Source: Aurifilum marmelostoma (taxonomy: Eukaryota; Ascomycota; Sordariomycetes; Diaporthales; Cryphonectriaceae). Taken from it: a stretch of DNA of 64,000 nucleotides. Shown in pieces: positions 21,442-31,656 of the stretch (position 1 is its first letter; the number at the start of each line of letters is the position of its first letter). The notes below the pieces were generated by a model. That model was not told the origin of the DNA, searched no databases, and worked only from the letters and a program-made list of their open reading frames with translations. Location of the stretch: positions 1,364,001 to 1,428,000 of the forward strand of contig JAMXSV010000016.1 in the NCBI GenBank assembly GCA_027559495.1. Reading direction: 5' to 3'. The position numbers and the translations under genes are program-made.

Positions 21442-22923
21442 CTATAGACCTTCTGTGAGCTCCACGGGCTTGATGTTCGCCCTGTCTAGCAAGCCATCTA
21501 ACACTGCCCATGCAGCCCTCTGTTTCGAATCAGATAGCGCATCATCGCCTCCATCTCCACTGCGACTTTGAGCAGCGCCAAAGATCTTAACCCGGCTCTC
21601 AGACAGTACGAATCCTCCACAGGCAATTTTGGTAACTCGCACGGCAGGATGGAACATGTCTAGCGCAAGGTGCTCCCATACATACCGTGCCAGTGCCTCC
21701 GTAAAGGGCTGTGCCCACGTGGAATCCGTAGGCGCAACCGCGCCGGGTTGCGCAGAACCAGTGTCCCAAGGCCGCCATGTCCAACTCTCCTCGTCCTTCC
21801 CGCCGCCCAGCTTCCTGCGCTTGACAGGCCCGAATGCATCTCCCAAGCTATCCCCGCTGCCAGGTAAGCGTTGCTTGTCGGCAAGTTGGACCACGGCCTT
21901 GCCTCGCTCTGCCTCGGATGCCTTGCCCACCCTAACGAAACGGCGCAGGTCTGCGCTGGGGATAATGACGTCTATCGATTTGATGCCCAGTGGCGTTTCG
22001 GCCCCCGGATCGCCCTCGACATCATTTACCTCTGCCTGGTCCCGTTCTTTGCCGTGTTGCCACTGTCCCTGGTGAAGCTGCGCCACGGCAGGAGCATAAA
22101 ACCCCAAGGTGAGCGAGACGTCTCTCACAAACCGGTCCGCGGTGGACTTCTCGGTGTAACTGATCCACCGCTCCAGTGCGCCGATGAGACTGCGGGTTCC
22201 CAGGCTCAATGAGCTGATGCGGCAGTCGAAGGTGCGGCTGACAAAGTCGATGATGACAATCTTCAGAGGGGCAGGCATGCGCAGGAGGAGTAGAGGCAGG
22301 TGCAAGAAATCGTGGTCATCATACTCGCCAGACTTGCCCATTCCAGCAGTCGGCCTCGCCTGGAGCGTGGGTAGGAGCAGGGCAGCACACTCGGTATTCT
22401 CGTACTGCATCGAGATCTGCAAGGCCCTCCGCCTGCCCGGCGGTGCAGCAGCGTCCAACGTGGAGGTTGAGTCATCGGGGTCTTGCTCCTGAGGCGTTGG
22501 TGGCAGGGGACCTCCGCCCTCGGAGCCAACATATCTCCCAACCAGATTTTCAAGCCTCATCCAGCCCATTGCGACGACCTCGAGGGCACCAGCCCGCCTC
22601 ATAGCACCGTCATCCGCCGCGCGGTCCAGGCCGACCTCGACACCCCGGACAACATCGCCCACGAGAAGGTCGCGCAGCCGCTGGGACAGCACGTGAAGGC
22701 GATCTTGGGTCAGGGGTTGGGAGCCGACGTAGAGGGGTGAGACGCGGTGGGTGGAGAAGGTTGTATTTAGGAAGGGCGGGATGGCGTCGTCGGCGGGTAG
22801 AGGTGAGGTGGATGGGTGGGAGGGCGATGTACCAATACCGCTAGGACTCGCATTGCTCTGCGCCGCTGCAGGCGAGATGGGTTGCTGGGGGTCCGAGAGG
22901 CGTCTGCGCTTTCGAGGGGCCAT
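21442..22923 (-). CDS. Kinetochore protein Fta1 / CENP-L family
   Basis: Intronless, 493 residues from the ATG at 22923 (MAPRKRRRLS, an NLS-like start); an in-frame ATG at 22950 would add nine residues. The stretch NTTFSTHRVSPLYVGSQPL followed by RLRDLLVGDVVRGVEVGL and ALEVVAMGWMRLENLVG is the conserved N-terminal pattern of the Sim4-complex subunit Fta1, the fungal CENP-L homologue. CENP-L works with CENP-N in the inner kinetochore (CCAN) to join centromeric CENP-A chromatin to the outer kinetochore. A further conserved-looking block is PLKIVIIDFVSRTFDCRISS. A Lys/Arg patch (GPVKRRKLGGGKDEE) sits in a disordered insert. The assignment rests on remembered family pattern, with moderate certainty; a nuclear protein in any case. 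Confidence 0.68.
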   Translation of the reverse strand: MAPRKRRRLSDPQQPISPAAAQSNASPSGIGTSPSHPSTSPLPADDAIPPFLNTTFSTHRVSPLYVGSQPLTQDRLHVLSQRLRDLLVGDVVRGVEVGLDRAADDGAMRRAGALEVVAMGWMRLENLVGRYVGSEGGGPLPPTPQEQDPDDSTSTLDAAAPPGRRRALQISMQYENTECAALLLPTLQARPTAGMGKSGEYDDHDFLHLPLLLLRMPAPLKIVIIDFVSRTFDCRISSLSLGTRSLIGALERWISYTEKSTADRFVRDVSLTLGFYAPAVAQLHQGQWQHGKERDQAEVNDVEGDPGAETPLGIKSIDVIIPSADLRRFVRVGKASEAERGKAVVQLADKQRLPGSGDSLGDAFGPVKRRKLGGGKDEESWTWRPWDTGSAQPGAVAPTDSTWAQPFTEALARYVWEHLALDMFHPAVRVTKIACGGFVLSESRVKIFGAAQSRSGDGGDDALSDSKQRAAWAVLDGLLDRANIKPVELTEGL

Positions 22924-25635
22924 CGTAGAACGAAGCAAGTGAGTCAACACTCAACAACCTCTTCTAAAGCGGTCGTCGCGTCGATTTCGGAGGATGCTCG
23001 TCGGGTGGGGCCTTGTAAAGGCACAAGAGATTTCCTGGTGAGGTTTGTCGCGTGGATGACGGCGAAAATCGGCGAAAATGGAGGTGGTGGCAGCTCAATG
23101 GAGCGGCACATGCGTGGTAATGCCTATCAGGATGATTCAACATGGCTTGGCTGTTAGTGGTGGAGTGACACGGAAGTGCACACTGCCGCGGGCCAGGGTG
23201 GAACCCCTAACCCTGGCCAGCCAGGCCAAGGAAGAAGGAACACTGCTGAACCTCCCCACTGCCCCATAACCTTAATCGAACGTCAGGCTTGCCTTCTTTT
23301 TCTGCCTTGCTTCGGTGTCAATCCGGAGCCAGCTCGGACTGCTGTCATAGAGATGTTGGGAGAGTTTTTGAGAAGTCAAGATGTGACATAACAAAACTTT
23401 GGGTGTGTTACAAATTAGGTTATGTTTTCTCATGGGCCGCTATTGGAGAAGGAGAATGTGAGGGGCCAAGTGATTGGTTTGACAGGGCTCTTACTCCAAC
23501 ATGGCCATAGCTAAACAGGTCATCCCCCCTCCAAAACTGCAGCTGCCGGGGGGTCAAGGCAATCGGCGGCTTAGCACGTTTACTGCCATCTACACTTTAC
23601 CTTGTAGGTCTACTTGTGGCAACTCCTGCAGCAACTCGAGATGGAGGGCAAGAAGAGGGAGATGAAAGAGGGCAATGTGCCCCGTCAGGTCTATCGAGGA
23701 CTTGCTATCTGGCTGTCTGTCTGTCTGCCTACATCACGATAATATCTCTGACTTGTCGCGCCAAGAGTGACTGGGATTGAGAAGAATTGCTGCTGCTGCA
23801 TCGGATGTGGATTTTTCTCGAGTCTTGGACGTCATACCCCCAATTCAAGGGCCAGGCTCCCGGGGGCTAGACCGAGCTTTGTCCGGGGCCGGGGTGCTAC
23901 TGCATGCTGTTATGGCCCTGTGGTCGGCTGGTGGTAGCAGTAGCGCCAGGGATAACCCCTCCCAAAGCCCGCGGGGTGCTCGTATCACCGGCCGGCTCCT
24001 GATCGAATGTTTCATGACACAGTACAGAGGTTGTGCTGCATGGTAATGTACCTGTGTACTATGTCGCAATATTAGAGAGAGGGAAACAAAGCTCCAAGGA
24101 AAACTATCTTGCTCCATCCAACGGGGCCCACCGCGAACCGGAGCTGCCCACACGTGTTATTGAGGTGGGTATCCTCATCGATTCCGGAGCTGGACAATTA
24201 CAAATCATCCCAGAGCTACGGCAGCTTGCGGGGTGGAGACACAATGTGCGCACGCCGCGCGTCTGACGCAAGCCGTATCCCTCCCCAGATAGTGCATGAG
24301 CGGCACTATCACAAGCATGATTTGGAAGAAGAAGAAAAAAATAAGGAAAAAAAAAGAAGAAAAAGAGGTATGTACTGTAGAAGCGCAGAAGATGGCACAA
24401 GAGGCGGTCGACGTTCAGAACAATATCCAGAAGACCGTGCTAACAACGTTTCATCTCACCCCTCCCCCTCTGCTCCTTTTTCTCCAGCGGGACAGGCCAG
24501 CAGAGGCTGCTATTTGATGTCTGGTGTCCATTATCTAGGTGCAGTAGTGGCTTGACACCAGCAACAAGTGGGCTGCAGAATCTACCGCGTTAAGAACCAG
24601 GACTGAAGCAAGGTTCTCTGTATGGATTGAAACCACTGGCGTTTGGGGACCACGTTGTCTAGAGTAGTCTGTCACCTGCCAGCCTGCCCGAGTCTGAGAC
24701 CCTGAAATTGGCCAACTCCATTTTGATCATTTTGATTTACTTCTGATCCCTTCCTTTCTTCCTTTAGTTTCTCTTCCAGATCCTCCGACAAAACGGAGAG
24801 CTACAGCAAGTCTATCATGCTGAGACCATGTGCGAGAGTGCATTGTATATCTTGTGATAGCCCCCGATTCCAGATATACAAATACAGTGTAGTCAGTGAT
24901 GCACAGTGAAGGTACATGACAACGTATGTAGTAGAAGCTCCAAGGACTACCCCACTACTACTCGTGAATCCGTCCCCGCCACATGCCGGACCAGGACCCA
25001 TGTACTCAAACGGGAAATACATACGCACCAATTCACCCCAGCCTTTTTTCTGCTGTTTCTCAATGTCGATCTGAGCTGACATTGGTAGTGTGTACACGCA
25101 AGAGCCAAGAGCCAAGAAAGACCCCAAAAATGTACTACGGGTTGTGGTAGTTCTTGTAGATTTTCTTCTTCGGTCCTTTCGATCATGTGCGTACCAATTG
25201 GTGACATTCAGTGCCCCTCCTTGCCTTTCCTGCCTCTCAACAGGTCTTGGACCGTCCAGGATGATGAGTTGGGGCAGGGAAGGAGGGAGGGCTGGGGGGG
25301 TTTGAGATGGGGGGGAAATGTACAACAGTACCTATCCTTACAGAATAGTCATTGTGGTACCCTGTAGAACCATGGTAAGATGGGCAAGAGTCTTTGACGC
25401 CATGGAGCTACCTTCCCCCTCCGTTCCTTCCCCCTCCACCTGGGATGACCTTATGCACTGCTCTGATTCGTCTGCTTAGTGGGCACACGCTGGATGACCT
25501 TTGCCTCCCCCTCCTCCCCCCTCCTTCCTCTCCCACCCCCTCCCCCTCTCCTTTCCCGTGCTTGCCGGCCATATATATCCCATGAGCTTCTCCCCCCTCA
25601 TCCTTTCTTTCTCTAGCCTACTTTTCTCATACGTT
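22924..25635. other. 2.7 kb intergenic region, no gene seen
   Basis: No open frame here has family resemblance. Notable points are a purine-rich A/G tract at about 24318-24366 and a strongly pyrimidine-rich block at 25400-25560 ahead of the catalase-peroxidase gene. Confidence 0.6.
25571..25578 (+). promoter_or_regulatory. TATA-like box of the catalase-peroxidase gene
   Basis: ATATATAT downstream of a CT-rich block, 58 bases before the ATG at 25636 and 232 before the ATG at 25810. Its position would allow a transcript containing both start codons. Confidence 0.5.
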
Positions 25636-28098
25636 ATGAACCTTTCCATCACCCGCGGGGCCAGCCACACCAAACTACCACTCCTCCGCGCCTCGCTTTC
25701 TTCTTCACATCATCGAGTCTACCACGACCACCACCTCTTCCCTACTGCTGCAAGATCCAATATACAACGTCGTCAACATCTGCGATCACTATCAACAACT
25801 GCCGTCAAAATGGGTAGCGTCGATCAGTGCCCGCTGCACAGCAATGTCGCCGGTGGTGGCACCAGGAACAAGGACTGGTGGCCTGACAACCTCAAGCTCG
25901 ACGTCCTCCGCCTCAATGGCACTGCCTCCAACCCCATGGATAAGGACTTCGACTACGCCGAGGCCTTCAAGTCCCTGGACTATGCTGCCCTCAAGAAGGA
26001 CCTTACTGCCCTCATGACTGACTCCAAGGACTGGTGGCCTGCCGACTGGGGCCACTACGGAGGTCTGATGATCCGCATGGCCTGGCACTCTGCCGGTACC
26101 TACCGTGTCTTTGATGGTCGGGGTGGTGGCGGCGCGGGCCAGCAGCGCTTCGAACCTCTGAACAGCTGGCCTGACAATGGCAACCTCGACAAGGCCCGTC
26201 GCCTGCTGTGGCCCGTCAAGCAGAAGTATGGCAACAAGATCTCCTGGGCCGACCTGATGCTGCTCGCTGGCAATGTCGCCATGGAGTCCATGGGCTTCAA
26301 GACCTTTGGATTTGGTGGTGGCCGCCCTGACACCTGGCAGGCCGACGAGTCCGTCTATTGGGGCAGCGAGAAGACCATGTTCCCTGAGGGTAACGAGACC
26401 CGTTACTCAAAGGCCGTCAAGGAGCTGCACCAGAAGGGTACCGCCAACGGTGATTACGACAAGGACACGGACATCCACCACCGTGAACTCGAGGAGCCCA
26501 TGGGCGCCACCCACATGGGTCTCATCTACGTCAACCCGATGGGCCCAGACGGCATCCCCGACCCCGTTGCCGCCGCCAGAGACATCCGCACCGCCTTTGG
26601 CCGCATGGGCATGAACGATGAGGAGACTGCCGCCCTCATTGTCGGCGGCCACGCCTTCGGCAAGACCCATGGCGCCGCCCCCGACAGCAACTGCGGACCC
26701 GCCCCCGCCGGCGCCAGCATTGAGAGCCAGGGTTTCGGGTGGAAGAACAAGCACGGCTCTGGCAAGGCCGGTGACGCCATCACCTCCGGCCTCGAGGTCG
26801 TCTGGACCACCACCCCGACCAAGTGGGGCAACGGCTTCCTCGAGTCGCTCTACAACAATGAGTGGGAGCAGGAGACGAGCCCTGGCGGCGGCCCTCAGTG
26901 GGTGGCCAAGAACGCTGAGCCAACCATTCCCGACCCCTTCGACGCCAACAAGAAGCGCAAGCACACCATGCTGACCACCGATCTGTCCATGCGCTTCGAC
27001 CCAACCTACGAGAAGATCACCCGCCGCTGGCTCACTCACTTTGAAGAGCTCGAGGATGCCTTCGCCCGCGCCTGGTTCAAGCTCCTCCACCGTGACATGG
27101 GCCCCATCGACCGCTACCTCGGACCTGAGGTGCCCAAGGAGGAGCTGATCTGGCAGGACCCCGTCCCCAAGGTCGATCACCCTCTGGTCGATGACAAGGA
27201 CATCGCCGACCTGAAGAAGGCCATCCTCTCCTCCGCCGGCGTCGAGCCCTCCCGCCTCATTGCCACCGCCTGGGGCTCCGCTTCGTCCTTCCGCATCACT
27301 GACAAGCGTGGCGGCGCCAACGGTTGCCGCATCCGTCTCGAGCCCATGAACAAGTGGGCCTCCAACAACCCTTCGCAGCTGCAGGAGGTCCTGCGCGGCC
27401 TTGAGGGTGTCCGGCAGAAGTTCAACAGCTCAGCCTCCGGCGGCAAGAAGATTTCTCTGGCCGACACTATTGTCCTCGCCGGCTGCGCTGCCGTGGAGAA
27501 GGGTGCCAGGGATGCCGGCCACGACATTATCGTGCCCTTCACCCCTGGCCGCACCGACGCCTCCCAGGAGCAGACCGAGGTCGACTCCATTGCCTACCTC
27601 GAGCCCAAGGCCGACGGTTTCCGCAACTACGGCAAGTCCTCGGCCCGCGTCCGCTCTGAGCAGTACCTCATTGACAAGGCCCACACCCTGGGTCTGACGC
27701 CGCCGGAGCTGACCGTCCTGGTCGGTGGCATGCGTACCCTCAACGCCAACTACGACGGCTCGGCTCACGGCGTGTTCACCAAGCGCCCTGGCCAGCTGAC
27801 CAACGACTTCTTTGTCAACCTGCTGGATATGGACACAGAGTGGGTCGCTGCCGGCGGCGACGGAGAGCTGTGGAAGGGCGTTGACCGCAGGAGCGGCTCC
27901 CAGAAGTGGACCGCCACACGCGCCGACCTGATCTTCGGCTCTCAGTCCGAGCTGAGGGCTATTGCCGAGGTGTATGGCCAGGCCGACGGCCAGGCCAAGC
28001 TGGTCAGGGACTTCGTAGCTGCCTGGGACAAGGTCATGATGCTTGATCGCTTTGACGTGAGGAAGAACAAGCAGCCAACGAGCTCTGCGAAGCTGTAA
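25636..28098 (+). CDS. katG: Catalase-peroxidase KatG, with possible presequence
   Basis: Bifunctional heme catalase-peroxidase that removes H2O2. From the conventional start at 25810 (MGSVDQCPLHSN, good context AAAATGG) it has 762 residues; from the ATG at 25636, 820. Numbering from 25810, the distal site is RMAWHSAGTYR (Arg89, Trp92, His93). The Trp-Tyr-Met adduct needed for catalase activity is complete (Trp92; Tyr240 in LIYVNPMGPDG; Met266 in FGRMGMND). The proximal heme ligand is His281 in GGHAFGKTHG. The second, heme-free peroxidase domain covers the C-terminal half. No introns and strong codon bias suggest high expression. The 58 extra residues contain many Arg/His/Ser and one acid, and end in RRQHLRSLSTTAVK, like a mitochondrial presequence. 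The conserved family sequence alone points to the cytosolic fungal KatG1 type. Confidence 0.95.
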   Translation: MNLSITRGASHTKLPLLRASLSSSHHRVYHDHHLFPTAARSNIQRRQHLRSLSTTAVKMGSVDQCPLHSNVAGGGTRNKDWWPDNLKLDVLRLNGTASNPMDKDFDYAEAFKSLDYAALKKDLTALMTDSKDWWPADWGHYGGLMIRMAWHSAGTYRVFDGRGGGGAGQQRFEPLNSWPDNGNLDKARRLLWPVKQKYGNKISWADLMLLAGNVAMESMGFKTFGFGGGRPDTWQADESVYWGSEKTMFPEGNETRYSKAVKELHQKGTANGDYDKDTDIHHRELEEPMGATHMGLIYVNPMGPDGIPDPVAAARDIRTAFGRMGMNDEETAALIVGGHAFGKTHGAAPDSNCGPAPAGASIESQGFGWKNKHGSGKAGDAITSGLEVVWTTTPTKWGNGFLESLYNNEWEQETSPGGGPQWVAKNAEPTIPDPFDANKKRKHTMLTTDLSMRFDPTYEKITRRWLTHFEELEDAFARAWFKLLHRDMGPIDRYLGPEVPKEELIWQDPVPKVDHPLVDDKDIADLKKAILSSAGVEPSRLIATAWGSASSFRITDKRGGANGCRIRLEPMNKWASNNPSQLQEVLRGLEGVRQKFNSSASGGKKISLADTIVLAGCAAVEKGARDAGHDIIVPFTPGRTDASQEQTEVDSIAYLEPKADGFRNYGKSSARVRSEQYLIDKAHTLGLTPPELTVLVGGMRTLNANYDGSAHGVFTKRPGQLTNDFFVNLLDMDTEWVAAGGDGELWKGVDRRSGSQKWTATRADLIFGSQSELRAIAEVYGQADGQAKLVRDFVAAWDKVMMLDRFDVRKNKQPTSSAKL

Positions 28099-29224
28099 AA
28101 AGGAGGATGAAGGAAGAAAATTTTTGACATTGCAGCGAGCCATTACCACTTCAATTCACACCATATTTCTATCTGCCTTGAATGACTCTTTTGTGCTTGT
28201 TGTTGAATTTTCTTTCCACTTTCTATGTTTCGGCGCGTTCTCCAGTTGTGTGATCTGTTCGCTGGCAGGTTGGCCCAAGTATGATGTTTAGTGTTGGTGG
28301 GAGAAGGTCAGGGTTTATTGCTTCAGACACAAAGAAATCAGAAAAAAATAAAATGGACATCATTTACAATTCCTTACTTTCTGGTTCCCACACCACGTAA
28401 ACGAGGTGCAAAGTTGTATTCGTCCTGCGTGCTTGCTGGCATAGCACTTACATTGTCGAGGTTATGACTATACGCGAACCTTGACGGTGCAATCTGCTGC
28501 GACATCCGCGAGTGCAAGCTTCATAGCGATTCTTGACATCAGGAACATACCCCGTTTCTGCTCGCCGTTTAAATCCAGTGAAAGCAGGTCGCAACGCTAC
28601 CTGCGTCTAACGGCCAGGGGTCTGCTGTGATTCGGCCCCAAATGTGTCTACCGCTAATAAGTATCATAGCTGCCCCAACGAATTGAGTTCTCGGCCGAAC
28701 CAGGGAGGGGGGGCGGGGTCCCCCAATATCTGAGGAGACACTCCCAGTTCCCCGTGAGAAGTGTATTTTCTTTTAGCTTTTTCAAGTCAAACACGGTGTA
28801 AATACCAATACCGCACGAGACCTCAACCCCGCAGAATGGAGACCAACAAGACAGGCCCTGGGTGGCAGAACTTGGGGCCCAAGTAGCTCCAGCCAATCCT
28901 TTTGGGGTTGTTTGCCTTGCCAACCCTCCCCATTGGCACGGCTAAATCAGTGCTGCAGGCGACGATCCCCAGTTGCCGGGCTCAAGTTGTCCCCCGGTGG
29001 AAAGCTGTGAGGGTAGTGAATCCATAGCATTTTGGACTCGTCTGCTGTGTGTCAACTATGAGTATTCATTCCTATCGTTATTATTACTACATGTACAGGA
29101 CTGTGGGCCGCTTTCAATTTAACGACAAGGTCGTCGTCGATTCGCAACGCCACGCAAGACGATTTCTAGATCTCTTCTTTTTTGTTGTTTTCCTCTACGT
29201 AATCACAACCGTATCAAATACAAA
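28099..29224. other. Intergenic, no gene seen
   Basis: 3' flank of katG and promoter of the FAD monooxygenase. The minus open frame at 28654-28923 is unsupported. Confidence 0.55.
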
Positions 29225-30757
29225 ATGACGGTTTCTATCAACAAGACTGGAATCAAGGTGACCGTGGTCGGAGCCGGTATGTCACAAGTACTTCTATACA
29301 AAGGCCCCAATATTTCTGTTGAACAAGTGGTAATATAGCACAGACCACTAGTTTTTTTCAAATGATTGCTAAGGTTTCTCTTTACTCTTACAGGCTTCGG
29401 CGGTCTTGCGGCAGCAATAGAATGCCATAGACAGGGGCACGACGTCGAGATCTATGAGTCCTTCTCGGAGCTAAAGCAGCTGGGAGATATCATCACCTTT
29501 GGGTCCAATGCAGGACGCATATTTGCTCGCTGGGCCAAAGGAGCCGTGACCGACAAGTTCAGGACCCTGTGTATCGACACGCACACCTCAGGCCACGGCT
29601 TTCACATCCACAAATGGGATACTGGCGAGGTCGTCTACAAGCAGCCATCTTTTCCTTACAACGCTGAGGCCCCTTACTTCAGTGGCCATCGTGGAGAGCT
29701 GCATGAGATTGTGTTTTACCATGCCAAGGACGACTTGAAAATCCCCATCCACCTGGGCCGCAGGATAGAGAGGTACTTCGAAGACGAAAAGGAGGCTGGT
29801 ATCATCCTGGACAATGGCGAAAAGGTGTGTACTGTCGCTCTAAAGAGTTTCTTCCCTACTGTCTCCGCGCCGCTCCTCATCTTTCGCCTTTCACCCTGTC
29901 TTCGCGATATTATGCTGAGTCTTGTTCAAATTTCTTACCAGGTCGCCTGCGATGTCGTGATCGCTGCAGACGGAGTACGCTCCAGGGCGCGCAAGATCGT
30001 TCTTGGCTTTGAAGACAAGCCGAAGAGCAGCGGGTACGCCGTGTGGCGGACATGGTTTCCCAACAATGACATGCTGGCAGATCCAGAAACAAAGCATTTC
30101 TGCGAGAATGGTGACACATTCAACGGCTGGATCGGAGCAGACATCCACTTCTTGTTTAGCACGCTCAAGGGCGGTTCAGACTGCTGCTGGGTGCTCACCC
30201 ACCGGGACGAGCACGACATCGACGAGAGCTGGAGTTTTCCGGGGAAATTGTCCGAGGTGCTGGACGCGGTCCGGGCCTGGGATCCGATGGTGACCAGGAT
30301 CATCTCCAAGACGCCCGAGGACAAGCTCGTGGACTGGAAGCTGGTGTACCGAGACCCGCTGCCGACATGGGTCAGCCCCCAGGGCAGAATCCTCCTGCTG
30401 GGCGACTCGGCACACCCTTTCTTGCCAACGTCGGCGCAGGGAGCAGCTCAGGCCGTGGAGGATGCTGTTACTATTGCCGTGTGTCTGCGGCGGGGTGTCA
30501 AGGAGAATATTCCTTTGGCGGTCAGGACGCACGAGAAGATCCGCTACGAGAGGGTCAAGGCGGTCCAGAAGACGGGCGAGACCACTCGAGATATGTGGCA
30601 CAACGTAGACTGGGACGAGGTGAAGAAGAACCCGGCGAGTATCCAGTTCCCCAGGCAGGAGTGGATCTTGGAACACGACGCTGAGAAGCACGCCGAGGAG
30701 ACGTACGACGAGATCTCTGCCGCATTGTTCTCAAAGGATGGTGGTGCTTCGGCATAA
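29225..30757 (+). CDS. FAD-dependent aromatic-type monooxygenase
   Basis: Exons 29225-29276, 29394-29824 and 29942-30757 encode 432 residues. The first intron (GTATGT...TACAG) splits the dinucleotide motif, which when joined reads VTVVGAGFGGLAAAIE (about 13-28). The DG motif ADGVRSRAR lies near 170. The second FAD motif GDSAHPFLPTSAQGAAQAVE lies near 314-335. These are the three signatures of group A flavoprotein hydroxylases (salicylate hydroxylase/zeaxanthin epoxidase type; PF01494), which use NAD(P)H and O2 to hydroxylate a small, often aromatic, substrate. No membrane segment. The second intron (GTGTGT...ACCAG, 117 bases) has no stop and keeps frame, so retention would add 39 residues. 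The P450 gene follows on the same strand 900 bases downstream, suggesting, without proof, a shared catabolic or secondary-metabolite pathway. Confidence 0.88.
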
Positions 30758-31656
30758 ATTACAGGCGTCCCAGTAATTAATACTTGTCTGATTTCTGTAT
30801 ACTCTGCAGGCGAGCATTTTATCCATACCTGTTTGAAGTTTGCGTATGTAGGCAAATATCCAACCTTCTTTCCTTGGACTTCCTAGCCTAATTAGTTATG
30901 TATTGTATTTACTTTTGATTAATTAAGAATCACCACAAGACTCGAGGTTTGGTTGAGCCTGGCTTGGTGAATGATATCAACAGCACTATCAAGAAATAAT
31001 TAATGGAACAGTTCATAATTCCACATCAATCATTATAGAGACTTGCGGATCACAATTGAAATCGAGAAGAAGATAGCATCACGTCATTGTATTATCGAAT
31101 TATCTGAAAATTTCTTTAGCGAGAGCATAGCCAACTCCAGATGCGGATGTTCCCTAAGGACAGCCTTTGAGCTAATTGATCACAGTCACACCTCGGCAAC
31201 ACCCCCCCCTCCTAAATGTACGAGCACGTCTATTTCCTCTTCCAATACATGTACATTTTCCTCAAAGCATTGCCAGTGGTAATCACGTTGAAGTCATAAG
31301 GGCTCCGCTGATCTGCCGATGTTGACAGACAAGACTGCGGGGTAGGTGTCAATATCTTTTTCCCGGTAAAATGCATCAGACCTATCGCGCCCTGTCACCT
31401 GGTCAGCTTTAGGCTCGGCAGTAAGGACATTCTCCTGAGCTTTGTGATTTAGGCATTTGTATTTGCTCAGCTTCTGACACTGCCTGACTGTGCACAGTAT
31501 TCGTTCTCTTGACGATATCGGACGCCCCTCCAGGCCCTCTCTTGTCCCCGAGAAGCTACGAGAACAATTTCTTAATGGTAACTTTGTAAACATTGAGAGA
31601 TTCAGTTCTCAACCCGACTGTCCTTCGCTGAATTGCCCAGCATACCCACGCCCAGC
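30758..31656. other. Intergenic between monooxygenase and P450
   Basis: AT-rich spacer and presumed P450 promoter; no gene seen. Confidence 0.55.

Noticed and set aside
26407..27180. 257-codon open frame antisense to catalase-peroxidase
   Set aside because: It is the opposite-strand shadow of a strongly codon-biased gene; its composition mirrors the KatG codons and it has no family resemblance.
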